Below are positions 21,938 to 34,489 of a stretch of DNA of 64,000 bases, piece by piece. The first letter of the stretch is position 1. Every line of letters starts with the position of its first letter. Origin of the DNA: Reticulitermes speratus (taxonomy: Eukaryota; Arthropoda; Insecta; Blattodea; Rhinotermitidae); NCBI GenBank assembly GCA_021186555.1, contig JAJKFL010000014.1, forward strand, positions 25,764,533 through 25,828,532, given 5' to 3'. The notes beneath the pieces were generated by a model. It had not been told where the DNA came from. It made no database searches and saw only the letters and a program-made list of their open reading frames with translations. The position numbers and the translations under genes were made by a program.

Positions 21938-22985
21938 AAGCAATTGCAGAGTATTTAAAATACTAGTTGGATAGACCAAAGAAACATGTGGAATCAAGCG
22001 GTGGCAGAGTATTTAAGGTACTAGCTGGATATTCTGAAGAAACGTGTTGAAGCAAACAGTGGCAGAGTATTTAAGGTACAGCTGGATATTCTGAAGAAAC
22101 GTGTTGAAGCAAACAGTGGCAGAGTATTTAAGGTACTAGCTGGATATTCTGAAGAAACGTGTTCAAGCAAACAGTGGCAGAGAATTTAATTTACTAGCTG
22201 GATATTCTGAAGAGACGTGTTGAAGCAAACAGTGGTAGAGAATTTAAGTTACTAGCTGGATATTCTGAAGAGCGTGTTGAAGCAAACAGTGGCAGAGAAT
22301 TTAAGTTACTAGCTGAATATTCTGAAGAGACGTGTTGAAGCAAGCGGTGGCAGAGTAATTTAAGGTTACTAGCTGGATATTCTGAAGAAACGTGTTGAAG
22401 CAAACAGTGGCAGAGAATTTAAGTTACTAGCTTGATATTACTGAAGAGACGTGTTGAAGCAAACAGTGGCAGAGAATTTAAGTTACTAGCTGGATATTCT
22501 GAAGAGACGTGTTGAAGCAAACAGTGGCAAGAATTTAAGTTACTAGCTGGATATCTGAAGAAACGTGTTGAAGCAAAGCGTGGCAGAGTATTTAAGGTAC
22601 TAGCTGGATATTCCTGAAGAAACGTGTTGAAGCAAACAGTGGCAGAGAATTTAATTTACTAGCTGGATATTCTGAAGAGACGTGTTGAAGCAAACAGTGG
22701 CAGAGAATTTAAGTTACTAGCTGGATATTCTGAAGAGACGTGTTGAAGCAAACAGTGGCAGAGAATTTAAGTTACTAGCTGGATATTCTGAAGAGACGTG
22801 TTGAAGCAAGCGGTGGCAGAGTATTTAAGGTACCAGCTGGATATTCTGAAGAAACGTGTTAAAGTAAGCAGTGGCAGAGAGTTTAATTTACTAGCTGGAT
22901 ATTCTGAAGAGACGTGTTGAAGCAAGCGGTGGCAGAGTATTTAGGGTACTAGCTGGATATTCTGAAGAAACATGTTGAAGCAAGC
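21938..22985. repeat. 58-bp satellite, about 18 units with higher-order structure
   Basis: Tandem units of 56-60 bases containing ACTAGCTGGATATTCTGAAG and GTGTTGAAGCAA. Unit starts (GGCAGAG) fall at about 22003, 22061, 22118, 22176, 22234, 22291, 22349, 22409, 22468, 22526, 22582, 22641, 22699, 22757, 22815, 22873 and 22931, after a diverged unit at 21938. Two linked variants exist: alpha (GAGTATTTAAGGTAC with GAAGAAAC) and beta (GAGAATTTAAGTTAC with GAAGAGAC), plus a beta subtype with AATTTAC. Open frames in the array are repeat artefacts. There are no spacers, so it is not a CRISPR. Confidence 0.96.
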
Positions 22986-23709
22986 CTGCCACGCCATTTG
23001 ATATCTATTTCGGGGTCTCATTACCAAGATTCTCTGTAGATTTATTGAAGAAGAGGAAAGCAAGGACGGAATTTAAAATGGGTTATTACGCTGACGTCAC
23101 AATTCTTGTCAGATTATGTATCTCACCACCAATAGAAACCCACTCTTTAATAGAAGAAAATGACACTGTAATGCAGGGTACTTATTATCACATTTATACC
23201 CTACTTACTTCTTCTTGATGAAATGTGTACTTGTACCCTTACGGGGCGTATCCTTTGAATTAAGTTTGCTGCAGTGCAGAAGTAAGCATAGTAACTCCTT
23301 TCAATTCGAGAAGAATGAAGGCGACGTAACAGCCACTAGGCTGGTGTGTTAGCTTTTCAATTTCTTCATTACTGCTACAACACTCTCGCTGTATTATAGA
23401 CCCTGAAAGCCACTGTGTTGAATAGGGCCAGTCTGTGATGTAGGAACAACGGTGTTGCGGAATATGTTGCCCAACTATAGGCCTACACATTTAGAACATT
23501 CCCTTCCTTTTACTAGATAACAATAGGATAAATACTGCGAACAACAATGCCGGTTCAGACAACAACCACGAGAAAAAGTTCTATAGCATATACTAACTAA
23601 GATTACAAAACGAAACCACATTCTAAAGTCAGTAAATAAAAAATGAATGTAGTATTAGTCTAGACACAGCTATGAAAGTAAAGAACTTATGTAAAATACT
23701 GTGTAATTG
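22986..23709. other. No recognisable feature
   Basis: No motif, tRNA-like box or repeat seen. Confidence 0.45.
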
Positions 23710-23890
23710 ATTCCAAACCGAGAAGGATGATGTAGCACCACGTCTCTTAGACTTGTGTTTGCAAGTACCAGGTTCGAATTGTGGCTGGGACACCAGCTAC
23801 AGTAACTAAATATTTTTGTGGTTTTCTTCAGTTCCTTCAGGCAGTTACCAGGATAATGCATCAATTTAGCCACACAGACTCCTTCCAGAT
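23710..23890 (+). mobile_element. SINE-like relic (family 4)
   Basis: A box-B-like GGTTCGAATTGTGG is followed by GGGACACCAGCTAC, a GTGGTTTTCTTCAG segment and a 3' part with GGATAATGC. The same succession (TTTCGAATCTTGGC, GAGACACCGAATAC, GTAGTTTTCCACA) occurs at 36890-37060. Two copies in the same order support a dispersed tRNA-related repeat. Boundaries are approximate. Confidence 0.5.
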
Positions 23891-24554
23891 CTTTCAAATT
23901 CAGACTTCGCGAATTATTCTACCACCGCTACTGTGTAGACGGAGTTAATCAAAAAAATTAATTTAAAAAAATGTAAATAAACTTTAACTTCTTATACGGC
24001 AGTTGTAATGATTTTCACCATTTACTTTCATTTTAAAAACCTCAGAATTTTACCAGTAATGTTAGTCAGTGTTTTCGTTCTCAAAATAACAATATGTTTT
24101 CAAACAACTTAAATGTAATTAATCACGAAATCGGGACAGTTCATGAACAAAAAAATGAATATACAAAATAATTCTTTTAGCATTTTCATGTGTCCTCTAA
24201 GAAAAGGCGAACTTTGTAACATATACAACAAAGAAGTTGTTTTAGCTGTGATAGAATCAATTTATTTAGAATTGCAGTGATTTACCAAATAGAAAGGGAT
24301 GGAAATTTAAAATTGGAGGTATCCAACACTTGGGACTGAAGTAGGAGACGGTTGTTTAAATCGGACAGTGTGACGTTTCCTCTGAAACGCTCTTGGTGTA
24401 AGATGTTCATAATATACTGATCAGGTATTTGTGGGATATTTACCGAGACTCTCAGCATCGATAACTATCCAGCGTCAAACGATGTGCTTACTAAAGACTT
24501 GGAAAGGATTTAAAAGAAAGCATTTGTGACCTAATCGATATACTCGCCCGCACT
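23891..24554. other. No recognisable feature
   Basis: AT-rich, with no structure noted. Confidence 0.45.
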
Positions 24555-24675
24555 TGCTAGGAACTGACGGATAGAACGAAAAACCTCCATAAAGATGGCC
24601 GGTGTGTCGTCCCAGACTCGAACCCGACACCTCTTGAATACAAGACTGCAGCCTATCGCTACAGCAAGCTCTTCC
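24555..24675 (-). mobile_element. tRNA-like SINE relic, minus strand
   Basis: On the minus strand GCTGTAGCGATAGGCTGCAG is followed by GTGTCGGGTTCGAGTCTGGG, a box-A-like and box-B-containing tRNA-like head. There is no intact cloverleaf, so it is not called a tRNA gene. Confidence 0.45.
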
Positions 24676-24734
24676 GTGTCACGATAGCTGCTTCCATATC
24701 AAGAATTATCTTTACGATACTTAAAAATAACAGC

Positions 24735-24780
24735 TGCAGCAGCAGCAGCAGCAGCAGAAGAGCAGCAGCAACAACAACAA
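24735..24780. repeat. (CAG)n/(CAA)n microsatellite
   Basis: CAG triplets grading into CAA triplets. No gene-like open frame surrounds them. Confidence 0.95.
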
Positions 24781-26624
24781 TATTTGGGATTATCTAAATA
24801 TAAAATCTTTTTCCCCTACATCTTGCCACCCTGTCTGCCTGTTATTATTAAGGAATCCTACATAGCATAAGGCTATGCCCACAGCTGAATGTCGTTTACA
24901 TTTTTTATGAAGTTCACCGGAGTTATAAGTAGAACATTCATCTGTTACTTCAACAAGCATCATGGACAGGTTTATTACAGACATGTGCTATAAGAAATAA
25001 GCCATGGCATTATTTCCGTATTGTTTATTTGAAGTAAAACCAGTACAAAGACTGGTACTTCAACTACTAGCTCACGATTCCTGACATTTCACTTTTTTAA
25101 CGAAGAGGTTTCTTCTAGCTTTATGTCCACAGCATCATAGAACGTTATTCCTGTAAAATTAATTTTTCCAATATTTTTATAAAGAACGAGCAGCTGATGA
25201 TGGAAACATAAACCAAAACATGAAGTTCACTTCGACATGAAATAATTTTCTTGACGTTGAGTTGAGCCTGAGGGATTCTTTTACCATAATTTATATATCA
25301 CATCATAACGGGATACTCAGACCTAAGTTCACTAACCATAACCATCTTGCAGTGTTCTTTTTACCAAATTATAAGATTATATCAAATAAACTTCATAGGC
25401 CTAATGTCGTATTGATGACGTATTACAAGCTTGGCTACAAACGTGGAGTCTTTATCGTCAAGGAAAAATGGTTCATCGACATGAACTTCTTTGTGAGGTC
25501 GCCATGTTTTTTTTCTTTTCATTGAAGAATTTATCCGGTAAGAAAACCATGATACATTCTAGGGTCGAGTCAGACCCATATTATTGCTCATCCCACGCTG
25601 ATCTCAGAGTTTAAAATGTATCACATTAGAGATCTACCCAGTAGGATCCCCTTCAAATGGATTTTACCCTTGTAGTTAGTGTCTAAAAAAGGGGTGTCCG
25701 AAATTGAATTGAGTAATACCTACAGACAGACAGTGGATAAGTAAAGAAGTCAAATATAAGTAAGTTAATAACGATGTACCTGCATTTACATAACTGGAGC
25801 TACTACCTCTTTGCTGCAACACGCTCTGCTTTTACAGGGTTTGGGGAGGGATTAGGTATTTGTGGCAGGAATCACCATTCACTGCTTCAGCCTCTGAAGT
25901 AATCTCAGCTTAAGATGACAGGAATACAGTGTAATGTGCTAGCCCTGCAGTTCTGTAACGGTGGTGGTACATGAACCCCAAGAGAGTACGTGACATATAT
26001 TTCGTACACATCCAAATAGGAGTCTAAAGATACTAAAACTTCTTAACCACTTCCACGAATTTTGCTTCTGTTCGTGAAAATACGTGTAGTTTCTTGAAAA
26101 TGAAAAATCTTCATTTCGTTGCTTTTAAAATGCACTACAACACTTACTTCATGATAACAGAAAAAGAATTAAGTCTTCCCTGAAGAGGCGTGCGTGAAAT
26201 TTCACTCAGAAACAGAGGGGTATCAACTACGCGTGTTTCAGAAATGCTCTATTGTAATGTAAGCGAGGGTTGAAAAATTATTGAAACTCGTGATGTAACT
26301 GGCAAGCAGAATATTTTATCGCTGTAAAGGCGCTGTAATGATCAGCATACAACAAACGAGCTTTCCCAAAGTGGAATGAATCATTTTTGTCAGTATACTG
26401 GAACAGTCTGAGACCACGACCATGCAAATGAGTGTTCCATATAAGCAGGGAATTTCTCGAGTAGCTGAGCGACAATAAACTTATCCAGTATAACTTTACT
26501 AAATTGAATTACTTCGTCACTTACTTGGTTAATTAGTTATTTAGCGTAACCCCTTGGAGAAAAGTCATATTGCAAAGTTAGAGGTGTCACAGTTACAAGT
26601 AATTTAGAAAGTTTCCTCCTTTTA
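24781..26624. other. No gene recognised
   Basis: Short open frames only. The region at 25795-25930 is slightly richer in GC but carries no recognised motif. Confidence 0.45.
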
Positions 26625-26830
26625 TAAAATGTCAACTGTGTTCGCAACAATCTGCCACTGGTCCTTATCCTGAGAAAGGTGAATCTATTCGACACCACAC
26701 GCCCTTTTACTATCCATATTAATATTATCCTATAGCCTACCTATCCTTTCAAGTGATTTTGCTTCATGTTTTCCGACTAATAGTATGTTTATATTCATCC
26801 TTCCTCCCATTCTACACCCATCAAAACCTC
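26625..26830 (-). mobile_element. LINE 3' fragment, minus strand
   Basis: The minus strand reads RMGGRMNINILLVGKHEAKS then LERIGRL, DNINMDSKRACGVE and IHLSQDKDQWQIVANTV. This aligns piece by piece with the C-terminal chain seen at 4.7-4.97 kb (MGKKRN, EKPEG, NIKIDI, VDWINLVQDRDN). In-frame stops mark it as a relic. 5' truncated. Confidence 0.7.
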
Positions 26831-29800
26831 TTTATTTGATGGCTCTAATATTTTATAATGAGTATTCTCAAAAATTTTAAGAAAAGGACAGTATTTACTT
26901 TTATTAAATATGCAAGATTTCAAAACAAATATTTTAATCGTAGGTGAATTTTAAGCAATTTGTTCATCGGATCAGACATACGGATATTCACACAACAAAC
27001 ACGAATTTTCCACCATAAAACTCCTTAAAGACAATCAGTTTTGAATCACTAACTCGCAGGAAATTTAGCTTTGTATCACCAGTGCGTGCGGTCATACGTT
27101 GAAACACTAAGTAGCATAAGAAATAAAAACTGTCTTCGACCGTTTATCGATGAGTATTGCATTAATAAATGTAAGGGTAAAAGGATAAATATTAAAACCA
27201 TGATGTTTTCCTGTTGAAGCAAAGAGAAGGAAAACCAAGAGAAGCTGTTTATCCTATATTGTCTAAACATTTGATCTGTTAAGCTATAGAATTTAAAGCT
27301 GATATCATAAAATGTCTCTCACAATTTTCGTAATGAAATATGCTGTATTTTTCTTAACATCCAAAGAGACTCATGTGATATGAAGCACGGAATACACTTT
27401 ATTAAATACAATGTTTCTTCGCCCAAATAAGCCAGAATGAAATACTCGTGTAGTAAATTAGGTCAACAGGCAATAGCCTTTAAAGGAATAATGTTTTAAG
27501 GTCCATGCTAATGGATGCGAAAATTCTGGCAACAAAATTGTGAGTAACTAACATTTTAAGCTAGGTTACAAAAATTTGCTACTAAAGTTTCCCTCCAAAA
27601 GAAGCACAGAGTAACGGTTTTTATACTGGAAAGTACACTTGCAGCCCTCTAGCTAATACAGTTCCTCCATTTGAAGGAACAGTCATCTCCCCTCATGTCT
27701 TAATTGACCACAGCCAACATATGTTTAACACTTTTTATAGTAAAAGAAGAAGCAGCAATGCTTAGAACGTCATTCTTGAGTATCCTTCATCCTACAAAAG
27801 GCGCAGTTTTAGTTACAGCCATGTGGCGCGGTAATGAATTATACAAACAGAATAACATAATTTCAATTCAGTTTATAAAAATTCTTCTTCTTTAAATCCC
27901 ATAGACGTTATAACACGTCACGCTGCCAAATTCCCCCTTCCATACATCATATAATTCATCATATACACAATCCAGCAGCAAGTACCCGTTGCTTAATAAA
28001 AGAACATTATTATAAATAATATATGTTAATACATTCATTTAATAATGATAGAGTAGCCCACATTATTCTAGAGCAAATTGCGGAATGTTGTTTGTGCTGC
28101 ATATGCAAGTACGTACAGGACAGTCCCTATTTTATCTGCTACAGCAAGAAAGGCAAGCCAAATTCTGTCTGCACGTGACTTTTAAATCTCTTCATGGTTC
28201 AGTTACTATTATGATAGAGAATTGTTCCTCTTTCCATAATCTACTCCCACTGACTCCCTGTTAACATATACGGACATTACCGAGTATAAATGTGATTATG
28301 AATTAAAACAGTGATTGCAAAAATCAATCGCATGCAAAATATGATATCCGAGTAATACTGTTTCTAGAGTTGTGATGCGTAAAAGAATAAATATGGAGTA
28401 TTAACATTTTTATATTATAATATTAAACCGGACAAACATGAATTAAACAACAGTGTACGCTCAAAAGTAGTGTGGTTCATAATTTTTCATTTGTTCAAGT
28501 AAATTGTCCGAAGAGAGCAATAACTTTTCACAGTTACCTTGCAAAGCCTGTTCTTTCTCTCAAGGATAATTGTATGTTGTCATTTCATGTGCCAGAAATT
28601 ATATAAATATTAAAATTTTTATTAAAAACAGCAAGACTAGAATTGATTTTAGAGTATGGCAGAGTTATTACTCAGACTACTGTTTACCCTGAAAATTTTC
28701 ATGATAAAAATACAGTCTTCTCACATATAGAGGTCAAGTTCTACATGTCTTTTTGCGGTTTAATCTATGACTGTTCAATACTTTTGTTTCATTACGAAAG
28801 ATATATGTTTTCTACCATTTATTTGCAAATATGGATTTTTGAAGGGTAAGACTAATAACGAAATAAAATGTAATGGGGTTTGTAGAACTGAAATACAGTG
28901 CCTGTCTTCTCCATGGGCTGGCATATACCTTTCAGAAACTACACACCTGTTGTTCAGACGTTTTAAACTTCTGAATTACGGCGCCGAACGGTTTTAACAC
29001 AACACAATTACAAGCAGCTTTATCAACGTAATGTACGCCTGTATTTATCTGCAGGTTTACTTAAGATATTCGGTGACATACCCAATCAATAATTACGATA
29101 TTCAGATTGGATATTTGTAGCGTAACATGATTTGCATTATTTCATTCAAATTTAGACAAATACAGAATGAAATTTTATCAAGACTTCATCGCATTTCTGG
29201 TGCTGAAATGTTCAAATCACATGAAAAATAATTTTATCTCTTTTCTAGTACAGTTGTACTGTATGTTATTAACATGACAAAGTCAATGAATAGGCCTATG
29301 TAAAAGCAGTGCCAGCATCCGAATTGTCTTCATTAGCATTTTTATGTTTTCTTAGTTGTCAAATTTTAGTACTTCCATATTCGAGCCTATTTGAAATTTA
29401 GAGTTCCGCTTCGGTCTGACTTTAATTTGTTAACGTAACAGATTTGGCTACAGCTGTCACACACTTCACTGAGGTTATAAAGAGTTTCTTTACTGCTTCA
29501 CAATAAGCACCGTTTCCAGCTTAAATGCATTCACACCACGCACACCAGTGATTGCCGCCAGTAATAGGAACAATAAGAAGTAACAAACTACACGCTGAAC
29601 TGCCTCCTACAGTTCACCCTAAAACATCTGAATTGTCAGATCCTAAATATGCATTGGCATGTACATTTATAATTACTGTATTGACTACTATTAGTCCACA
29701 TATAATTATGACCCACGCGACTATCCAAATTGTCCACGTGCAATGCAACACACTTTTGCTTAAAATTAAGAGAGACGTATGACACTGACATCAGAGAAAA

Positions 29801-30022
29801 AATAAGCCACATTCATTGAATAATATTGAACATATAAAATCGTCTGTTTTCAAAGACATTTTCTGGTGTGAAAGAATTAAGTCAAAAATATACGCCATAC
29901 CTCCTGTACAGGCTGTCCATTCTAACGTACCCTGAATTACGGGAGCTGTATCGCATAGGAAGTCTGCGTCCGAAGGGGAATTGAGATCGCTTCGGGACTC
30001 TTCTATGAACTAGAGCAAGTTG
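26831..30022. other. No gene recognised
   Basis: About 3.2 kb of AT-rich sequence with no recognisable coding motif, tandem repeat or SINE head. Confidence 0.45.
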
Positions 30023-30031
30023 AACAGAGTA

Positions 30032-30313
30032 GATGTACACTTTAACCTATACCTGCTATGAAGGCACGGAGGTGAAGTAGAGGTATAGCTTTACTCTTTC
30101 TTTAACCTCGGCGCTAGATGGGGGTGTGTGGTCAACGCCATGCCCCCGCCGTTTTACCCGCGTGAATGGCCCGGTACCCATTGTGTAGGGGGCCTGGCGG
30201 GCGCCAGGGCCGGTGTGGACGGGTGCGTAAAATTTCACCCCCACCGGATTTCGATCCCCGGACCGTCCATCCCATAACGACTCGGTATACCGACTACGCT
30301 ATCACCGGCACAC
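30032..30313 (-). mobile_element. SINE family 2, full copy with target duplication
   Basis: On the minus strand the head reads GCCGGTGATAGCGTAGTCGG, with box-A-like TAGCGTAGTCGG and a box-B region GGGGATCGAAATCCGG. Further on are GTTGACCACACACCC and GCCGAGGTTAAAGAAAGAG, then CTTCATAGCAGG, matching the other family 2 copies. AACAGAGTA flanks it exactly at 30023-30031 and 30314-30322. It is GC-rich against its surroundings because of the SINE body. Not a functional tRNA gene. Confidence 0.85.
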
Positions 30314-30322
30314 AACAGAGTA

Positions 30323-31464
30323 AGAGCAAATTGTACATCCCGGTAGATGCAGGCTTCCTATGCGATAAACTGCCGTGACGCCCGCCGTGCAGGGACACGA
30401 TCAAGCGGGCACTGTCAGTGAGGTATAATATATTCTTGAGGTTGAAGGAGAAGATATGTAACTTTAATTCAAGGGTTTTCAGACGCATGAGCTAGTTATA
30501 TGTAAACATGTCAAAGAAAAAATTAATATTTAAAAAAATGATATAAAGAAGGGTGTAACTCCTGCGCGGTCTTTTTCTACAACCATACAAGTTCCTGATG
30601 CTCTGTCAGTAGACCGATAGAGTGGCTAGGTGTTTCATGCATTCCGTATAAGCCATCATACACGTATACAGACCTGTGTTTGCGTGTGTGTGTTGGGGGG
30701 CATGGGGTGTATGGGTGTGTGAGTGTTGTGAATCCTTCTAAGCATAGGTCTACAAGAAAGCTTTGTTAGAATAATCCAGGCGAGATGTTCAAAGTAAAAA
30801 ATCAGGTTTGGCAAGGCCGGCTAATTCCAGTGACAAGAAATCAACACGTCAATGAGCATGTAATCCCTCTATAAAGCTTTCAGCGTCTTATTAATAGACA
30901 TAAATACATGATTATATTACCTACCTTGCCCTAGTTCTGAGTGCTGGTTTCTTCGTTGGTTACAGACCGCGTTGCTCAGCCCACACCTTTCCCATGCCAG
31001 TCCTAGACCCCGCAGTGCCGCTTTGTAACTCTCGCGATTCAAAAAGGCTCCTCTGCAAAATGTCCACAATAAATACACAAGTTTTGCTTTCAGAGGTAAA
31101 CAAGCGTAATGCGAGATAAGAGAGTTCCACGGCGTTGGGGTTTATTATGCTGGTCTTCTAGGGTATTACGCTCTGTAGCGGATGTTATATTACCTGCCGC
31201 ACGGTGTAAGATTCCAGAAGACCCAAAATCCATGAACAGCTATAATTACATTTTATTGGCATTTTATATCAGAATTATTTCAATTTCTCCGACTAAAAGA
31301 TAATTAGTAAGCAAAGAAGTAAGCTACAAATGGTGTGGGGTCTTGAGGAAAACCTCGAAAACCTCCGAAATGATGAATTTGGAAACGGAGTGCTAGTTAC
31401 TGTCCCGAGATATTCGGTACGATGAGGTAGTAGGCTACTCGCACTGCGGGCCTATACAAAACTA
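30323..31464. other. No gene recognised
   Basis: Contains a GT-rich stretch at about 30675-30730. Nothing else identifiable. Confidence 0.45.
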
Positions 31465-31755
31465 TCCCATTACAGACCTTGATAGGCCATTAGGGCTTCA
31501 GTAGGTTGAGGATCCCAGAATTTCTAGACAATAAGCACATGAAGGTGGTAAGGTTGTCAGCCCTACGCAAAAGCCGCTTGTACCCCCCAGGAGATTCTCC
31601 TGGTACTCATTTCTGTCTGTCAGAGGGCCTTATTACGGCCGAAAAGAAGTCAATGAGAAATCCCAATAACCCCATCGGGAATCGAACCCGCGACCTTCCG
31701 GCTTGTGGCGCAGTGCATCAAAAAAATGCGCCACCACGCACCGCGGAGGCGTATA
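31465..31755 (-). mobile_element. SINE family 3 (tRNA-derived)
   Basis: The minus strand begins GTGGTGGCGCATTTTTTTGA, then GCACTGCGCCACAAGCCGGA and a canonical box B inside GCGGGTTCGATTCCCG. The body carries ACCACCTTCATGTGC and ends CAAGGTCTGTAATGGG. A 5'-truncated relative with the same 3' end lies at 40620-40700. Open frames through it on the plus strand (GNRTRDLPACGAV) are antisense SINE, not genes. Confidence 0.78.
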
Positions 31756-31864
31756 TAATAGTGATAGTATTGATCCTAATAATAGCGCTAGTGATACGAA
31801 ATAACAGTAATAACAAAAATGATGTATTATTATTATTTCTGCTCATTATACTCCATCGGGGAGT

Positions 31865-32365
31865 GGGGACAACGCAATCAGTAAGCAGATTACAGGCTGT
31901 AAAACCGAGAAATTGTGGTTCGAGTCTCTTCAGAGGCAGGAGATTTTTCTCCGAGATTCAGGCTTCTGTCGCGGTGTAGTTGAGGTCTTCGCTGTTCTGG
32001 GATGCTGCACGGCGTTGGTTCGTAGCTTACTACTGACTTTTCGGTAGAGCGTATTTTTCTTGGACAGACTGATCCTTGGAGATGGGACCGATACTTTGTC
32101 CCGAAACGTCGGTAACCAAGTACCAACCTGCGTAACATCCCACAAGAGTGAAGAACCCCAGAGATTTTTCTCTTCTGCAAATCGTTTAAACTGCCTTTCG
32201 GATCCACCCAATCACCTACTCAATGGCCACCGGGGGATCTTTCCCGGGGCAGAGCGGCCGGGACGTGAAGCTGACCACTCACTTTCATTTAATGCCGAGG
32301 TTAATAATGAGGAAAGCTGTAGACCTTTTCCATTCCCCCATATAGCTTCATGGTGTGCGCAGGGG
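31865..32365 (+). mobile_element. SINE family 2, split by a foldback insertion
   Basis: Head AATCAGTAAGCAGATTACAG, perfect box B GTTCGAGTC, then GGCAGGAGATTTTTCTC, where a foldback element is inserted. After the insert, TTCTGCAAATCG and the usual body (GATCCACCCAATCACC, GCGGCCGGGACGTGAAGC, GCCGAGGTTAATAATGAG, CTTCATGG) resume. The copy at 36.0 kb has TTTTCTCTTCTCCAAACGTC uninterrupted at the same place, which shows the pre-insertion state. Confidence 0.82.
31952..32160. mobile_element. Foldback/MITE-like element nested in SINE family 2
   Basis: A 209-base insert flanked by a 12-base direct repeat GAGATTTTTCTC (31940-31951 and 32161-32172). Its arms are imperfect inverted repeats of about 60 bases: left about 31980-32042 (GAGGTCTTCGCTGTTCTGGG) and right 32099-32160, whose minus strand starts GGGGTTCTTCACTCTTGTGG after one base. 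The centre carries GATGGGACCGATACTTTG. No coding capacity. The first 25 or so bases of the insert lie outside the visible arm, so the true left edge may differ. Confidence 0.75.
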
Positions 32366-34489
32366 CAACTTTTGTTTACTTATGCTACACAAAACCCAAT
32401 AAATACATGCTGGATTAATACTAGACCTAGTTCGAAGGGGCGGGGCGAAATTAGGCACGTTCAAACTGTATATAAAATATTTAGAATAAAGCGGCGCTAG
32501 TATCATCCACTGTATGGCCTTCCACATGCTGGTGGATGCACTCGTATAATCAATGCAACGTATACAATGTGGTTTATGTAGGTCTACAAATGATGACGTG
32601 GCAGCGAGACAACGGGAGCGAGCAGTTCCCTCTCACATAGCTGTAAGCCTGATCAATACCCCCGGCTTGTGCATATATGAGGCTACTCTTGGGAAGGCGG
32701 CAACATATCGGGCAGGTCACAAAAAATACGTGACTCTTCTTCGGTTTATGCCTAAATGACACATGACCGTCATCTGAATGTCAGAGAAGAAATGTCGACT
32801 TTACGAACGTTCCTTTTCCCTGAAAGTCGAGTACTCAAATGTTAGCATTACCTTTCCTTATTCTGAAGGTTTCCATCAGTCTTTTACAGAGATCGCTGGG
32901 AGATCATCTTAAAATAATCCACGATCACTGTACTGCACATGCTAACCAATCTTTTATTTATAGCCAACGTTCATTCGACGTTATAGTACCTGTGTAACTG
33001 AAGAAGTGTCCTTGAACTAAATTAAGAATCAAACATCCTAGAAAACACACTAAAATTCATTCGAGTTAAAAATGAATCCTTTAGGAGATAGGCACAAAAA
33101 AATGGTAAATTCATCTACGTGAATGTTTAAGGAGGATTTTTTACTTAACAATTACATACGGTATTTTAAAAAATGTATCAAATTGGATGTCAGTTGTTGA
33201 TTCAGAACTCGTCAAGTTTTCTTCCATTTGTGCAAAGGATTGGTGCTTTGTCCAGCAAAATGCAAAAAAAAAAAAGTCCCCTACGCATGATTGAAAAAGA
33301 TAAAGGGAAGAAAAAGAAGAAAACAGGAGCAGAGGTGTATTCAGAGACAATACACTTATTGCGGGGAAGGATGAAAGGAAATTTATTGCATCGAATTTTT
33401 CCAGACAGTACGTGCTTGTCCTTTGGGTGACGCAGGCTGAAGGTGAGACAGAACGTTGGGAAGTTAATAATGTAAGTGATGGAAGTCGGCAGTTTGGATG
33501 TGTCGCAGGGGAAAGAGTTAGGCTTTTGGGATGAATTTTGAAATTCGTGTTTAGAGGACCGCGTTACGATCAGATTTTGACAATGTTTGGAAGGCTGCAC
33601 AAGAAGCATACAACGCAACTTGGAGTAGGGCTACCAGCTGTGCATTTGCTCTAGAACCGAGAGAAACCAAAGATAAACTTGATCAATTGGCCGGTCATAG
33701 AAACTTCCAGATTAGCATTGCTTTCAAGACATTAATCCGGCCTTCAAGTACGCAATATCTAGCGTTGTGCGGGTGCTTTAGTTTTAACAAAGTACATTTT
33801 TTACACTAATTTTCATTTCTGATCATTTGCATGAGTAACAGACCGTTTAATTGGAAGATAATAGCGGAGGCTAAAAGATAAGAATTTTGTAGTTTTTAAA
33901 TATGATTTTGTTATGTTTGAAAGGATTTTTGTACATTCAATTACGAGGTGTGAGATTTATTTTGTTGACATTTCATATTGTTTGTCCCTTTGTTTCTTCG
34001 CCGTCTCGATTATGGCAAGAATATTTAAATACTTTCTTCCTACTACACAGCGAACAGGGTGCTTCTCCATTGCAAGGCCGGCTTAATGTTCTGTAAGTCT
34101 TTAGGAAAATAATGGATGTTTATATGAGTGATATGAAGCACATTGACAAACGGTGTGAGCAAAATGCTTTGTCGTCTTTAATATTAATACAGGTGGTAGA
34201 GATAATGTCCACTACGGCTTTAAAAGATCAAAAGAGAAATGTCAAGTTGATTATGTAAGAAGGACTTCCACAGTTCCGAATGTGGCCTCGAGATGGTACC
34301 GCAGTAGATCTTCCTAAGTGTGTGGCACGTTACAGTTCAGAAACAAAAACAACTTGACGTAAATATTTATAACACATTCTTAAATCAGATCAGGATCAGA
34401 AATTCTAGTTCGTTGCAGGGCGGTCCATAATGTAAGAAGAAAATGCACTTTTTACTTTCGCAGATAGAAGTCTTTGGTAAATGTAAATT
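32366..34489. other. No gene recognised
   Basis: The longest open frame is 138 codons on the minus strand at 33202-33618. It has biased composition (phenylalanine runs opposite A-rich DNA) and no recognised domain. Confidence 0.45.

Noticed and set aside
22194-22403. Open frame with repeating LQHVSSEYPASNL
   Set aside because: It is a translation of the 58-bp satellite.
21938-22985. Regular repeats considered as a CRISPR array
   Set aside because: The units abut without unique spacers, and the sequence is eukaryotic.
31506-32500. Several 90-157 codon open frames on both strands
   Set aside because: They run antisense or sense through SINE families 2 and 3 and the foldback insert; phrases such as GNRTRDLPACGAV are typical of translated SINE tRNA boxes.
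33202-33618. A 138-codon minus-strand open frame
   Set aside because: Low-complexity phenylalanine runs opposite A-rich DNA, no recognised domain and no splice or promoter evidence.
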